DNA of 64,000 nucleotides from Chamaelirium japonicum (GCA_947650365.1 OX393551.1:62613173-62677172), one strand, 5' to 3'. Shown: positions 1-11,695, counted from the stretch's first letter. Numbers and translations are program-made. The notes: generated by a model from the sequence alone, not told the origin.

Positions 1-1
1 C

Positions 2-430
2 TGTCAGGCTGAGCTGGCATCTACCGAAAGTTGGGAGTTCTTCGTTGACGGTTCGTCCAACGCCTCTAGAGCAGGGATCGGGGTTATGCTGATCGCTAAA
101 GAGATAGTCCTTGAAAAGTCCATTCAGCTTGATTTTGTAGCCACCAACAATGAAGCAGAATACGAGACACTCCTAGCTGGTTTGGAGCTCGCCGAAGAGG
201 TTAGCGTTAAAAAGCTGAAGGTCTTCAGTGATTCCTAACTAATTATTTGCCAAGTCAATGGCGACTATGCCTCTCGGGACACGCGAATGACGAGCTACGT
301 AAACTTGGTAAAGGGCAAGACAACGAAGTTCGAGAAGATCTTGTTCGAGCAAATCCCTCGATCTGACAACAAGCGTGTGGAAACCCTAACCAATACTGCC
401 TCCTTGCTCGGAGGTCTTGAGGCCCGGTAA
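2..430 (+). pseudogene. TatA: second (archaeal-type) RNase H domain, decayed
   Basis: Reading from base 2 gives an RNase H fold with the order FVDGSS (first catalytic Asp), NNEAEYE (Glu), and a later SDS where a Gln codon has become TAA at about base 236. This extra RNase H, placed between the RT-RNase H block and integrase, is typical of the Tat lineage of plant Ty3/gypsy elements. Its job in a live element would be to help degrade RNA in the RNA:DNA hybrid. The start of the polyprotein lies outside the window on the left. Integrase follows in the same orientation. The internal stops, and another stop near base 428, mark it as dead. Confident about family, less so about the exact right border. 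Confidence 0.85.
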
Positions 431-560
431 ATAGTTATCGAAGTACAAGACCGGCCCCGGATCCAACTTGGTGAGAGCACAGTAAACCAAACCTCAGCTG
501 AGGTATTGCCCACCGGTTGGACCGCACCAATTATTCGCTATCTCCAGAAAGACGAGCGAC

Positions 561-1716
561 GATAGAGAAGAAGCCCAGCGAATAGAGAATCGTGCCAGTC
601 GGTATCTCATTCGCTGGGACCGTCTCTTCAGAAAGTCCTTTGGCAGGCCCAATCTTAGGTGTGTAGAACCCCTAGATGCGGATGAAGTGCTAGATCGCAT
701 TCACTCCGATGAGCTTGGCAATTACTCTAGCGAGTGGTCTCTAGCCGGGAAGGTAAGGAGGTAGGGATACTGGTGGCCCACGCTTGTACAAGACTCCCTG
801 AAGATTGCCCAAAAGGTATGTGCAGTGCTAGATACACGCTACCGTCAACCACTTGCTCGCAGAAGAGCTGCACCCTTTGGTGAGCGCCTGGCCTTTCCAG
901 CACTGGGGGTTCGACATAGTGGAACCTTTCCCCGTATCAATGCAGCAAAAAAAGTTTATCTTGGTAGCCACGGACTACTTCACCAAATGGGTGGAAGCAG
1001 TCCTGCTGGCCAAGATCGGCGAGAAGCAAGTGAAGGACTTCATTTGGAAGAATATTTTTTTTAGATTCGGTCTATCCCGAGTACTCATTACCGATAATGG
1101 ACACCAGTTCGATAATCATTTGATCAAGAGCTTCTGTGTCGAATATGGAGTCCACCTGAGATTCTCCTCTCCGAGGTACCCCCAGAGCAACGGGCAGGAT
1201 GAGGCTATGAACCAAGTAATCTTGGAAAGGAAGAAAGGGCTATGGAAGAAAGAGCTCGACGGGGTGCTGTGGGCCTATCGGACCACGCCACGTCGCTCGA
1301 CTAACGAGGCACCATTCAATATTACCTACGGGTATGAGGTCGTCTTGCCCATAGAAACCATGGTACCTACAGAGCGAAGGCTCGCCGCAGGCGAGGTCGC
1401 CAATGCCGATCTGCTCGTCGACTATCTTGACCAGCTCAAAGAAAGGAAGGAGCTCACCAACTTGCACCTCGCAAGGTATAGACAAGAGATGAAGCACGCC
1501 TATGATAAAAGAGTTTGCTATCGAGCATTCAAGCCTGACGACCTGGTGATGTGAAAGGTGTTCGCTAACACACAAGAACCTAATACCGGAAAGCTCACGG
1601 TGAACTGGGAAGGCCCCTATATAGTGCACGAGGCACGAGGATCTGGGGTCTACCGGTTGATGACCGCGGACGGTGACCTCCTGGAGCGACCTTGGAACGC
1701 CCTTTATCTTTGAAAG
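561..1716 (+). pseudogene. TatA: Ty3/gypsy integrase, decayed
   Basis: A retroviral-type integrase that would insert element cDNA into the genome. In order: a degraded zinc-binding region ending near GYWWPTL (about 757-790); the catalytic core in the open stretch 853-1554 with the first Asp in GFDIVEPFP, the second in ITDNGHQF, and the Glu after SNGQDE; then a C-terminal module with NWEGPYIVHEA and RPWNALYL near 1600-1712. A TGA at 1552-1554 and a frame change before 853 break the frame. The C-terminal WEGPY...RPWNALYL arrangement is usual in Tat-type integrases. It follows the second RNase H of the same element. Polyprotein fragment, so there is no separate start codon. Confidence 0.9.
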
Positions 1717-1992
1717 TATTATGCATAACGTGTAGGCACCCTCCTGTAGATAATGTTATAAGAATAAAAATGTTTTGAGTTTGAGATGAATCACTTCTTA
1801 GAATATGTGCTCGACAAGGGTTATTTGGGGGTCGCACACGGCCAAGCTCGCAGGCAGAAAAACCAAGGAATAGTTCGCACACAGTCAGCTCGCACGCAGC
1901 GCCCTCAAGGTATAGTCCACTGTCGTACGAACTTAAAGCAAGATCGGGGTTCTCAGTGGCCATCCCGAACGACCTTGAGATTGCCGAGATAG
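1717..1992 (+). other. TatA 3' noncoding sequence, left part
   Basis: No reading frame is recognisable after the integrase terminus. By position this is the 3' noncoding region or LTR of TatA. It resumes at 3953-4307, because a solo LTR was inserted at the GATAG at 1988-1992. I could not place an LTR border or polypurine tract. Confidence 0.5.
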
Positions 1993-3947
1993 TGTTGTAG
2001 CTCGTGTGTCCTTAGCGTGGATTTTCTGTATTAACATTAATAAAGATGACTTTGGTTTTTGCTTTAATTAGAATACTACTCTGGTATATGATAATACTCA
2101 TATAATAAAAGGACCCTAGGGAACACAGTAGGCCAGTGAGGCGCATGGAGGATCCATGCTTGGGAGACCCAGTGGACCAGTTCTGTGTAGACCTGAAACT
2201 AGTTCACAGCTTAGGTGATATCGGTCGCTTCACCGAGAACAAGCTGTTGGCAGGTAGAGGATGTGGTGAAGTCTCCACTACGGGAACGTGGGATTCTCAT
2301 TCACCTGACCAAGCACGATGATCGTGTTGAATAGGAACCAAGACGGTGCACAGTTCAGTGATTCAGACACTGGTGCATAAAATGTCTTAATACTATAGAT
2401 AATCTGTCCTTAACCCTGAGGGACCATGTTCACTGGGCCAACCAGTTGTGTGGTGCTTTGATGTGCCAACGTGTGTGGACCTTCCATAGTCCAATACCAT
2501 GGTACGTTGTGTTACCCGGTTGGCGCTTGAGTGACATGTAATCCCTACACGTTATCCGACGTCCAGTATTGGATGGGTGTATTTTGATGAGTCAATTTGT
2601 CCACACAATTAACCCAGGCCTGGTGGTTGTCAGTATGACTGACGATGTTCTGGATACTAGGCATAGCACCGGAAGGTGTGTGGTGTTAGAGATGATAAGT
2701 CATCAAACCCTAGTCAGATGATCGATCGGGATCTGACGGTGCTTCCCACCGCCCGAGTCGAATCATGGCACCAGTAATAGAAGGGACTGAGGATTATCGA
2801 AGTATAATAGAGAACAGGGTTACGAGGGAGTAACATAAGTTTAGGATCACTAGAGTTCAACTCGCGTCACACTCTGGGTGGCTACGCGGGTTAATCGGAT
2901 TAGGGCTGATTAACGGAACTTTCGGTGTGTCACCGGAACAGTTAATCAGGGATCCGGTTGGAGCTAGAGATCCCGAACCCTGAAGGTTCCACCCTGTCAT
3001 TGCGTATAGGAATTATTCCCTGACCTAGTTGGATACGTTGGATGCAAAGTAGCGCGATGGAGTGCAAGCCCGGAGCCTAAGAACCTAATTCATATGTGTT
3101 ACGGATCATAGGGGTATTTTGGTAAATACTGAAATATGGCTCAGAACACATTGAATATGGATCTTAGAATGAGCGAAATAATTTCAGAAGCTCATAGGCA
3201 TGGACGGAACTCGATTCCGAGTAGCGCACCTCACTCAGTCTCTCTTTCAGTTTTTCACTTTTCGTGAAGGGCGTTTTCGTCCAGGCTTCACAATAGACAC
3301 TTGAAATCCCTAAAAACCGCCCCTCTCTATCCTAATCTACCTAGGGCCGGCCCTAGCTTTCTTGAAGCAATGGGAGATCGGCCCTATAAGAGAATAGGGA
3401 GAGGGAGGGCCGACCTTAAGCTTCCCCCTCTCCTCCAAAAATCCGAACCCCCCCATTTGCCTCCTTCTTTGTGGTTTCGGACAAGGAAAAAAGAGGAGGA
3501 AGAAGGGAGAAGAAAGAGGAAGGAAGGAGAAGGAAGAAGAGAGAAAGAGAAGGAGGAGATCTCGCGGCTAGCCATCGTCTTCGCAATGGATTCCTTCGTC
3601 GGCTCGTAATCCTTGCACTCAGAGACGGGATTTCGAGGATTCTTCAATTCGCAAAGGATAAGGTGCTATCTGATAGTTTCCCTTGTGATTCAAGTGCGGT
3701 TCTTTATCGTTCCGTCATCTCCGGATTATAGATCCATAAGGTATGATGATTCTAAACATCTAACTAGATGCATGCATGTCTTCCGTAGATCGTAGTATGC
3801 CTCTAGGGTGTCCGCACATATGCTAAGATCATAGATTTGCATGTAGATTTTTTTGTAGAATTAATTGTAATGAAACATACACCGTATGATCTTCGGATCT
3901 ATCTTTTGCTTCCGCTGCGACTCTGATAAGCGGATCCAATTCCAACA
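1993..3947 (+). mobile_element. Solo LTR of a Ty1/copia element related to CopC/CopE
   Basis: It begins TGTTGTAG and ends AATTCCAACA, the inverted TG...CA termini expected of an LTR. It is flanked on both sides by the 5-bp direct repeat GATAG (1988-1992 and 3948-3952). No primer-binding site, coding region or second LTR follows, so this is a solo LTR left by recombination between two LTRs. Several blocks match the reverse complement of the CopC LTR, for example the stretch near 2415-2530 with AACCAGTTGTGTGGTGCTTT and GTTACCCGGTTGGCG, so it is a diverged member of the same group. A TATA-like CCCTATAAG lies at 3383-3390. Confidence 0.9.
3385..3390 (+). promoter_or_regulatory. TATA-like box in solo LTR
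   Basis: TATAAG in a GGCCCTATAAGAGAA context. It occupies the same place as CCTATATAAGGG in the CopC LTR. This is the expected core promoter of the LTR; activity is unknown. Confidence 0.5.
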
Positions 3948-3952
3948 GATAG

Positions 3953-4307
3953 TCCGCTGTCTAGGGGACATTAAGCGTGACCGGGGTCCTTCGCGTTCAC
4001 ATGCCATGATCAGAAGCATTCCACGGCGATCTAGGGGATCCTGAATGGGAGACCACCCGTTCAGGCGACCTGAACATCCCTTGGTAACCCCTCGAAGCTC
4101 GAACTTGGCAAAGTCGTAGGGAAATACGAGACCTCCAAGTTGAGCTAAGGGCATGTCCAGTAACCAGGGTTTCAGAGGGTAATTAACCAAGCAGGGGGCA
4201 GCTAGCACTTACTTTATTTTGTAAAATAAAATATTGAATCTCCGGGATTAGGAAGTTTTTGAATTATTGGATTTATCTTTTGAGTGTTTTTCCGAGCTTG
4301 GGGATCG
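3953..4307 (+). other. TatA 3' noncoding sequence, right part
   Basis: Continuation of the sequence interrupted by the solo LTR. No open frame of note. It ends where similarity to the TatB LTR begins at 4308. That junction is either a truncation of the TatB 3' LTR or the point where TatA was cut. Confidence 0.45.
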
Positions 4308-4539
4308 CATTTAAATCCCTTGATTATCTCTCCCATGACTACCGAAGATTCATTCCCTAATTTATGGGAGAATAAACCTCATTTATTTTTCTTTTCTGGC
4401 GGGGTAGTTATGGCCCAATCATTTTGAATTTCTATTTGAATCTTGCACATTAAATTGATAGTGACCCGGCTTCGTTTCTTGTCCGTCGGATCGATAGATC
4501 AATATAGATCCATGCTTGTGCAGACGTCTACGCAACCTC

Positions 4540-5974
4540 TATTGGGAATAATTCCTTGGTAGAGGCTCACAGCGGAAACGATTTTGCAGTCGAAAGACAG
4601 TTCATGGTGCATGTTACACGATTTAAACTTTCATTGAAACTAATCTACATATGTATGCACATATATGCACGTGAATCGAACACCCTAATGGCAATCTAGC
4701 GTAATGATTATCTAGCATGCATGCAAATCATAATGCTCGCTAGATCTACATGTTAGATTACACATACCTTTCATACAGATCTTTTAACCGCGGAGAATTG
4801 TCTTCTTTGTCGATGGAGACGGAAGATCGTTCGCAAAGATGCCGATGGTATGAATGGAGACGATGCGTTCTTGTTCACCCGATCTCACATGATGCACGAA
4901 ATGTTGCTCTCGGATCTCTGGGTGCCTTCGAAGAACGACCCTTCTCCTTCTACGAAACTCCACGCGAGGAAGACAAAGTTGCAAGCGAGAAACGAGAGAG
5001 AGATTAGGGAGAGAACTAGAGAGATGAGAGAGGGAGGGGGTGCGGTTTTTTTCATAATCATGGCCGGCCCCATATAGTCCCTTATATAGGGCCGGCCTAC
5101 CCCCTTGGATAAGGATCCAAGGGGATAATAACCTCCCACAATTATCTCTCCATTATCGCCATTTTATCTCTTCTTCTATTTATCCATTTTCTCACTTTTT
5201 AGAGCTTGTTTTGACCGTTTCAAAGCCCTATCCCTATCTATATGGCCGGCCCTATAGATAAGGGATTCTCATCCCTACAACATAGGGCTGGCCCTAGCAA
5301 GGTCTCCCACTGCTAGGGTCGGCCATAAGTGAGGTCCGGTAGAGTGAGGTTTTTACCAAAACGCCTTGACGCCTTAATTTGACCATTTCTAGTGTGCGAG
5401 ACCTAGCGGTCATTACTTAAGTGATTTCTACTAGTTACCTTACTATTAACTGAGGCCACCGGATGGTGCCTCTAGCAAAGTCAACTAGTCAACTCGCAAT
5501 ATACCCCGGTGCATCGCACCTATGCAGCGAAGTTCACTTATGGCTAGGGATTACTACCTACGCCTCTGTACTAGTCTCGGGCATACCCCTTAGTACTCGC
5601 ATGTAGTTACGCATCTACCATGCTCTAGTGCCAAGCACACACGGAGCGTATACTTTTTTTTCCCTCTTAGTGCTTATCGTGTTCCGAGGAGATGGTTCAA
5701 GAACAGTACATAATGTTGCTAAGGTGGAACCATCAGGGACCGGGGTTCATGACTTCCAACTCAAGCTCGATCGACACACTATCCGAGTGTACCATCGATC
5801 CTCTGAGCTCAAGTTAACCTATGTAGCCACCCAGCGTGCGACGCAGGCTACACTCCAATTCACCCGGACTAACTATGTTCTCCATCATACCCCTGCTCTC
5901 CGCTTAGTAGTGGTAAACTCGTTGTCCCTCCACTTGATGTCATGATTCACTTCGAGCGGCAGAGAATACCGTCA
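4540..5974 (-). repeat. CopC 3' LTR, truncated
   Basis: Closely similar to the matching part of the 5' LTR (9556-11690) and of the CopE LTR (61404-63535). Its outer end reads TATTGGG where the CopE LTR reads TGTTGGA, so the terminal TG has become TA. It stops matching at about 5974, where integrase sequence begins. Confidence 0.88.
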
Positions 5975-6977
5975 TGCTACGAACCATGTCCAACAAGGTT
6001 CGATTCCTTCTCTCGGAAACTCCATTCTGTTGTGGGATACCTGGAGCAGTTAATTGAGATGTTATCCCATGCTCCATCATATACCCAAGGAACTCATCAG
6101 ATAGGTACTCACCTCCTCGATCAGATCGAAGGGTTTTTATATATTTTTCTATCTGCTTTTCTACTTCAGCCCTGAACTCTTTGAACATGTCAAAAGATTT
6201 CGACTTCCGTTGCATCAGGTAAATATAACCATATCTTGAGTAATCATCAGTAAAAGTGATGAAGAACTCATGGCCTCCTATCGCCTTGATGTTCATGGGT
6301 CCATATACATCTGAATGGATTAACTCCAATACCTCAGCAGCTCTTACTCCTTTGCCTTTAAAGGCCATCTTGGTCATCTTGCCTTCCAGGCAGGATTCAC
6401 AGGTGGGAAGGATCTCCGTAGGATCTGTTTCCAGAAGCCCGGCCTTCACCATCCTATGGATCCTATCTAAGCCAATATGCCCGAGTCGTAAGTGCCACAA
6501 TTGGGTTAAATTCTCCGAAGGTTTCTTACGCTTAGATGAATTAACATTAAATGCTGAAGTTATTATGTTATCTTTTTTAAATTTAGGACTGACAACATAG
6601 AGATGATTCTGAACCATTCCTCTTATTATAAAAGTTCCATTCAGCTTAAACGACACACCCGAAGTATCAAAATAAACTGAATAACTTTCACTAACTAAAG
6701 AAGAAATAGAAATTAAGTTACGTCTCAAGGATGGTACATAAAAAACATCTCTAAGAGTCAAAGTCTTATTATTCGAAAAACTAAGATTAACTTCTCCAAT
6801 AGCTTCAGCAGCAGCCACGGCCTCAGTTCCCATGCTTAAGGTCACCTCTCCATCAAGTAACCTTCTGCTTTCCCGAAACCCCTGAAGAGAGTTACAGTCA
6901 TGGTTAGTGGATCCTGAATCCACAATCCAACTAGCAAAAGAACTATTACTCGAAAGAAATGATTCAACAACTAAAAG
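5975..6977 (-). pseudogene. CopC pol fragment: protease and integrase
   Basis: In frame with gag but separated from it by a TAA (6978-6980). Protease: WIVDSGSTNH carries the aspartic-protease DSGS. GAG-pre-integrase: zinc motif with H-L-R-L-G-H and CESC. Integrase core: the first Asp in HSDVYGP, the second in RSDRGGEY, the Glu in NGVSERRNRTL, so all three catalytic residues are present. The frame is then lost at MVRSM, where the internal deletion jumps into the 3' LTR. The C-terminal part of integrase, RT and RNase H are missing. Such a protein might bind DNA, but a full replication cycle is impossible. Confidence 0.9.
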
Positions 6978-7805
6978 TTATAGATTACCTTCACCAGCAT
7001 TCTGAGGCTTCTTGCAATCCTTCTTCCAATGACCCTTCTGGCCACACCGGAAACACTTCGTGCCCGGTTTTTTTGATTCACCAGACCCAGAGGCCCCAGC
7101 AGAGTCCTGCACAGGCGCTAACTTAGGTTTCTTCTTATGTTTCTTGCCCTGAGGTTTACCAGACTTCTTGAAGGATCTGCGTTGCACGTGAAGTGCTTCG
7201 CCCTTCTGCTTGAAGTCATCCTCAGCTGCCTGGAGAGCTCCTAGAAGCTCTGCATTTGTCATAGCCAACTTGTTCAAATTAAAGTTGGTGACAAAGCCTT
7301 CAAAGGCTCCAGATAGTGACAAGAGGAAGATGTCTATCATCACCTCGCCTTCTAGCACAATGTCCATGGTTGCTAGTTCGTTCTGGAACCCAAACATTTT
7401 CATCATGTGTTCCCGAACTAGCGTCCCATTAGACATCTTAGTGCCGACGAGTTTCTTGATGGTAAGGTATCGCGTAACGCGATTGTGACCTTCAAACATT
7501 TTCTTCAGATACAACATCATGTCAGAAGCGTCGGGCATCTCCTCGACCTGCTTCTGCAGAGTTGTTTGTAAGGATGCTATAATATAGCATTTACATATTT
7601 TATTAGATTCCTTCCAGTCAGTGAATGCCTTTAACTGTGCCTCTGTGGCATTGGGTCCTGGCAAATCTGGCTCAGGAACATTCAGGACTGTAATATGTTT
7701 ACCAATCCTTAAGACCAGGTACAGGTTGCGCTTCCAGTCCTTATAGTTGGGACCGGTAAGTTTGTGGTCATTTAGGATAGTGGACAGGGGGTCTAACTTG
7801 GTCAT
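6978..7805 (-). CDS. CopC Gag (UBN2-type capsid with CCHC zinc knuckle)
   Basis: The start is taken at the Met of MTKLDPLSTIL (7805), the usual N-terminus of plant copia Gag. An upstream in-frame ATG exists at 7838. About 275 residues. The N-terminal half has the capsid-like region (GPNYKDWKRNL and later LKKMFEGH). A basic Lys-rich stretch follows, then a zinc knuckle CFRCGQKGHWKKDC matching C-X2-C-X4-H-X4-C. Gag packages element RNA into particles. The frame is intact, which is unusual here and suggests that this CopC copy is fairly young. A TAA after GEGNL separates it from the in-frame protease. Just before the ATG the minus strand reads a pyrimidine tract ending in CAG, which looks like a splice acceptor. 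Confidence 0.9.
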   Translation of the reverse strand: MTKLDPLSTILNDHKLTGPNYKDWKRNLYLVLRIGKHITVLNVPEPDLPGPNATEAQLKAFTDWKESNKICKCYIIASLQTTLQKQVEEMPDASDMMLYLKKMFEGHNRVTRYLTIKKLVGTKMSNGTLVREHMMKMFGFQNELATMDIVLEGEVMIDIFLLSLSGAFEGFVTNFNLNKLAMTNAELLGALQAAEDDFKQKGEALHVQRRSFKKSGKPQGKKHKKKPKLAPVQDSAGASGSGESKKPGTKCFRCGQKGHWKKDCKKPQNAGEGNL

Positions 7806-9540
7806 CTGAAAATAAAAGAATGAATAATGACTATGCATGAAAACTTATTTTATGGTTTTTTAAAACAAGCTAATTATATCCATATGTCAACGCTACCCTC
7901 AAGCGAAGCCATTTCCATGGATTAATTAACCATGTATGTAAGATCTCGGAATCGACTGTACCTGCCCTAGGGGGCATCATACAGCGTCAATCCGCTTACA
8001 CGGGCCTTTCCTTGACCCTATCCAAATCTACCAACTAAGGGCTTTGATGGACCATGGTTATCTTTTGGCCAGTACCACGTGATCCCCATTGTCTGACCAA
8101 CGAATGCCTTACGTGTACTTTGGATGCTTACCCACGAGCCTAGGTAATTACGACACGGGAGTTCATGCGGCCCCCACTAGGGTGGGATGAAAAGCCCTTC
8201 TCTCCTCACCCCGTAATTATCATATCTAAAGAGAGATCACTAAGTGATTTGGCATGGAATGACGCAACCCCCATCCTAGGGGATGTTGAGTTACGCCTTT
8301 CCACCCTAACACGAAGCGATTGGCCGTGGAGGCCACGGGATCTCTTAGAGTCCTCTCTTGCATCCCTTATTATATATAAGGGTTATTTTGCGAGTATGAA
8401 TTTATGCAAATGCAAAGGTAGCGACCTCCTATATACTAGACCCTGGTCACACCATGCTCCCACTAGCGCTTCAAGCCCTTCGCCTAGCATTAATCATTCT
8501 CGGAATATCATAGTCCCTACCTCAAGTGGATTTCTCCATTCAAGGGTCACATTACATATTCCGAGAATATCGATGCTCTGCAAAATTGGTTATCATGCTA
8601 ATGCTCTGGAGCTTAGCCTAAAGTCAGATACACTGGAAAGGACTCCCACTAGTCATGGCGCCTCGCTTATAAATTTGACAATTGATGTTCAATGGATCTC
8701 CATCTCATCTTAGATTTCGATGCTAGCCAAATAGGCACACCCGACTAGTCAGGTGTTGACCTAATGGTGGCATAACCATATGTGATGGGATCCCACTAAC
8801 ATCAAAAGTCAACTAAATAATAGGCGTCATCTAGCGGGATCCTATCCTCAAACAGTCGCTTGGACTGGAGGGGAAAGGCATCCCTCTAAAAACTGATAAT
8901 CACATTATCTCATCGGGGTTCTATATGAAACATAAAGAACTAATAAAGAAAGCAACCATTAAAACTGAATTAAGTTCAGGGTCTGACCCGTGAACCTAAT
9001 TAGCACAACGCAGGCCTCTAGCTTTCTTCGCAAGGTCCCTCGGTCCGGCTCCTCCATCGCGCTCGCGAACACTTTGCCGGATCGACTTCATCCTCCAGGG
9101 TTTCGCTTACGCTCCCGTTGGTGGATTTCTTTGGCACATCTTTCTTCTCGATCTGTAACCGAAAAAGTCTAGTATGCTTCGAGCAAGTGCTCGCTCATAC
9201 ACAATTTCTTAGAAAGAAAAGAAAACACACCTAAGAAAAAAGGGCCATGGGAACCGAGCATGGTCAACCCCCATCACTCGCCCAATCTACGGCTCTATTA
9301 CATATCCACACACATAGAGAGCAAATCCAGATATTGGCTAACTCAGGGTCCGACCCCCGATAGCAAGCACAAATAAAGATCTAGATTTTATAGCGGCGCT
9401 CTACAAGAACGATTCATAGAACAAGCACAATATATGTACATATGCATGATCTAAGCATAAGAACCCCGATGATCTCACGCGTTCATCATGCGCACACATG
9501 TTAGTTTCATGAATAATCGTGAAACGCACACCACTAACGC
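7806..9540 (-). other. CopC 5' leader between primer site and gag
   Basis: A long untranslated stretch of about 1.7 kb. I see no conserved protein in either strand. Short open frames at 8165-8713 (+) and elsewhere have no recognisable domain. Long leaders are known in some copia groups. A splice-acceptor-like sequence abuts the gag ATG, so part of this may be an intron. Confidence 0.6.
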
Positions 9541-9553
9541 GGCTCTGATACCA
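9541..9553 (-). promoter_or_regulatory. CopC primer-binding site (initiator Met tRNA)
   Basis: On the minus strand it reads TGGTATCAGAGCC, the classic complement of the plant initiator-Met tRNA 3' end. It sits two bases inside the 5' LTR, where minus-strand DNA synthesis is primed. It fixes both the orientation and the inner LTR border. Confidence 0.95.
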
Positions 9554-9555
9554 AT

Positions 9556-11690
9556 TATTGAAAATAATTCCTTGGTAGAGGCTCACAGCGGAAACGATTT
9601 TGCGGTCGAAAGACCGTTCATGGTGCACGTCGCACGATTTAAACTTTCATTGAAACTAATCTACATATGTGTGCATGTGTATGTACGTGAATCGAACACC
9701 CTAGCGGCAATCTAGCGTAATGATTATCTAGCATGCATGCAAATCATAATGCTTGCTAGATCTACATGTTAGATTACACATACCTTTCGTACGGATCTTT
9801 TAACCGTGGAGAATTGTCTTCTTTGTCGATGGAGACGGAAGATCGTTCATGAAGATGCCGATGGTATGAATAGAGACGATGCCTTCTTGTTCACCCGATC
9901 TCACACGATGTATGGAATGTCGCTCTCGGATCTCTGAGTGCCTCTGAAGAACGACCCTTCTCCTTCTACGAAACTCCATGCAAGGAAGACGAAGTTGCAA
10001 GCGGGAAACAAGAGAGAGATTAGGCAGAGAACTAGAGAGATGAGAGAAGGAGGGGGTACGGTTTTTTTCATAATCATGGCCGACCCCATATAGTCCCTTA
10101 TATAGGGCCGGCCTACCCCCTTGGATAAGGATCCAAGGGGATAATAGCCTCCCACAATTATCTCTCCATTATCGCCCTTTTATCTCTTCTTCTATTCATC
10201 CGTTTTCCCACTTTTTAAGACTTGTTTTGACCGTTTCAAAGCCCTATCCCTATCTATATGGCCGGCCCTATAGATGAGGGATTCTTATCCCTACAATATA
10301 GGGCTGGCCCTAGCAAGGTCTCCCACTGCTAGGGTCGACCATAAATGAGGTCCGACAGAGTGAGGTTTTTACCAAAACGTCATGACGCCTCAATTTGACC
10401 ATTTCTAGTGTGCGAGACCTAGCGGTCATTACTTAAGTGATTTCTACTAGTTACCTTACTATTAACTGAGGCCACCGGAGGGTGCCTCTAGCAAAGTCAA
10501 CTAGTCAACTCGCAACATACCCCGGTGCATCACACCTATGCAGCGAAGTTCACTTATGGCTAGGGATTACTACCTGCGCCTCTGTACTAGTCTCGAGCAT
10601 ATCCCTTAGTACTCGCATGTACTTACACATCTACCGTGCTTTAGTGCCAAGCACACACGGAGCGTATACTTCTTTCTTCCTCTTAGTGCTTATGGTGTTC
10701 CGAGGAGATGGTTCAAGAACCGTACATAATATTGATAAGGTGGAACCATCAGGGACCAGGGTTCATGGCTTCCAACTCAAGCTCAATCGACACACTACCC
10801 GAGTGTACCATCGATCCTCTAAGCTCAAGTTAACCTATGTAGCCACCCAGAGTGCGACGCAGGCTGTACTCCAATTCACCCTGACTAACTATGTTCTCCA
10901 TCATACCCCTGCTTTCCGTTTAGTAGTGTAAACTCATTGTCCCTTCATTTGATGCCATGATTCACTTCGAGCGGTAGAGAATACCGTCAGACTCGAATGA
11001 TCATATGACTTGGTTCCTTCCAGGTTGACCTATACATCGTACCTCTGATTACCCCATCGAGTAATCGAATCCGGTCAACAGTCAAAATGATGACCACCAT
11101 GCCTTGGTTTGGTATAGTGTAAGTCACACCAAGGAACGCACCTCCCTTCAGGGGTGTGGATGGCCTATAGGAGTGACACGCTAATGCAACGCCAGCCGGG
11201 TAACCCAGTACACCGTGGTTTTGGATCACTGTATACGGATCCTCACACATTGGTGCGCCAAAGCACCACGCAACTGGTTAGTCCATCAGACGTGGTTCCT
11301 CAGGGTTTAGGACCATTTTACCCTAAGCAGAAACACGGCTTAGTGTACCAGTGTCTGCTCACTGATCTGTACACCGTGTTAGTTCTGTTCAGCCACAGAC
11401 ACTGTGCCTGGTGATGACCATGGTGAAAACATCTCATGAACTGTCATCCCCAATAGCTTATTATAATGAGGCGACCAATCTGATCATAGCTGCGAACTGA
11501 TTTAGATTATATGGGACCAATCCACTCAGTCTTCAACTTAGTGGACTACCATATAACCATGGCTCTCTGTTCTTAAAAGAACACGTAACTATGTTACGTA
11601 CCTATATGCATCTCATATAATAACTATCAATCTTTATTTATTAGACCAAAACATAAAGTTTTACAAGCTTAGAACACATCAATCCTAACA
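9556..11690 (-). repeat. CopC 5' LTR (2135 bp)
   Basis: In element direction it starts TGTTAGGATT (right end, 11690) and ends ...TTTTCAATA next to the primer site. CopE has an equivalent LTR of 2132 bp. A TATA-like TATATAA on minus lies at 10098-10104 in a GGCCCTATATAAGGG context, so the core promoter is probably there. The right end abuts the ACCTC duplication. Confidence 0.93.
10098..10104 (-). promoter_or_regulatory. TATA box of CopC 5' LTR
   Basis: The minus strand reads CCCTATATAAGGGAC. The same box occurs in the 3' LTR near 5083-5090. CopE has a weaker CTATAAAGG near 61940-61950. Confidence 0.65.
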
Positions 11691-11695
11691 ACCTC

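Larger units (their letters stand above)
4540..11690 (-). mobile_element. CopC: Ty1/copia retrotransposon with internal deletion, inserted in TatB 3' LTR
   Basis: Flanked by the 5-bp duplication ACCTC (4535-4539 and 11691-11695). Removing it joins 4539 to 11696 and restores a sequence collinear with the intact TatB LTR around 25890. In its own (minus) direction: 5' LTR 11690-9556, initiator-Met primer site, a leader of about 1.7 kb, gag, then protease and integrase up to the third catalytic residue. An abrupt junction near 5974/5975 then leads into the 3' LTR. RT, RNase H, the polypurine tract and the first part of the 3' LTR (about 700 bp) are gone, so it cannot move by itself. Confidence 0.92.

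Noticed and set aside
8165-8713. A 182-codon open frame in the CopC leader
   Set aside because: No domain or homologous frame visible, opposite to the element's transcription; most likely chance.
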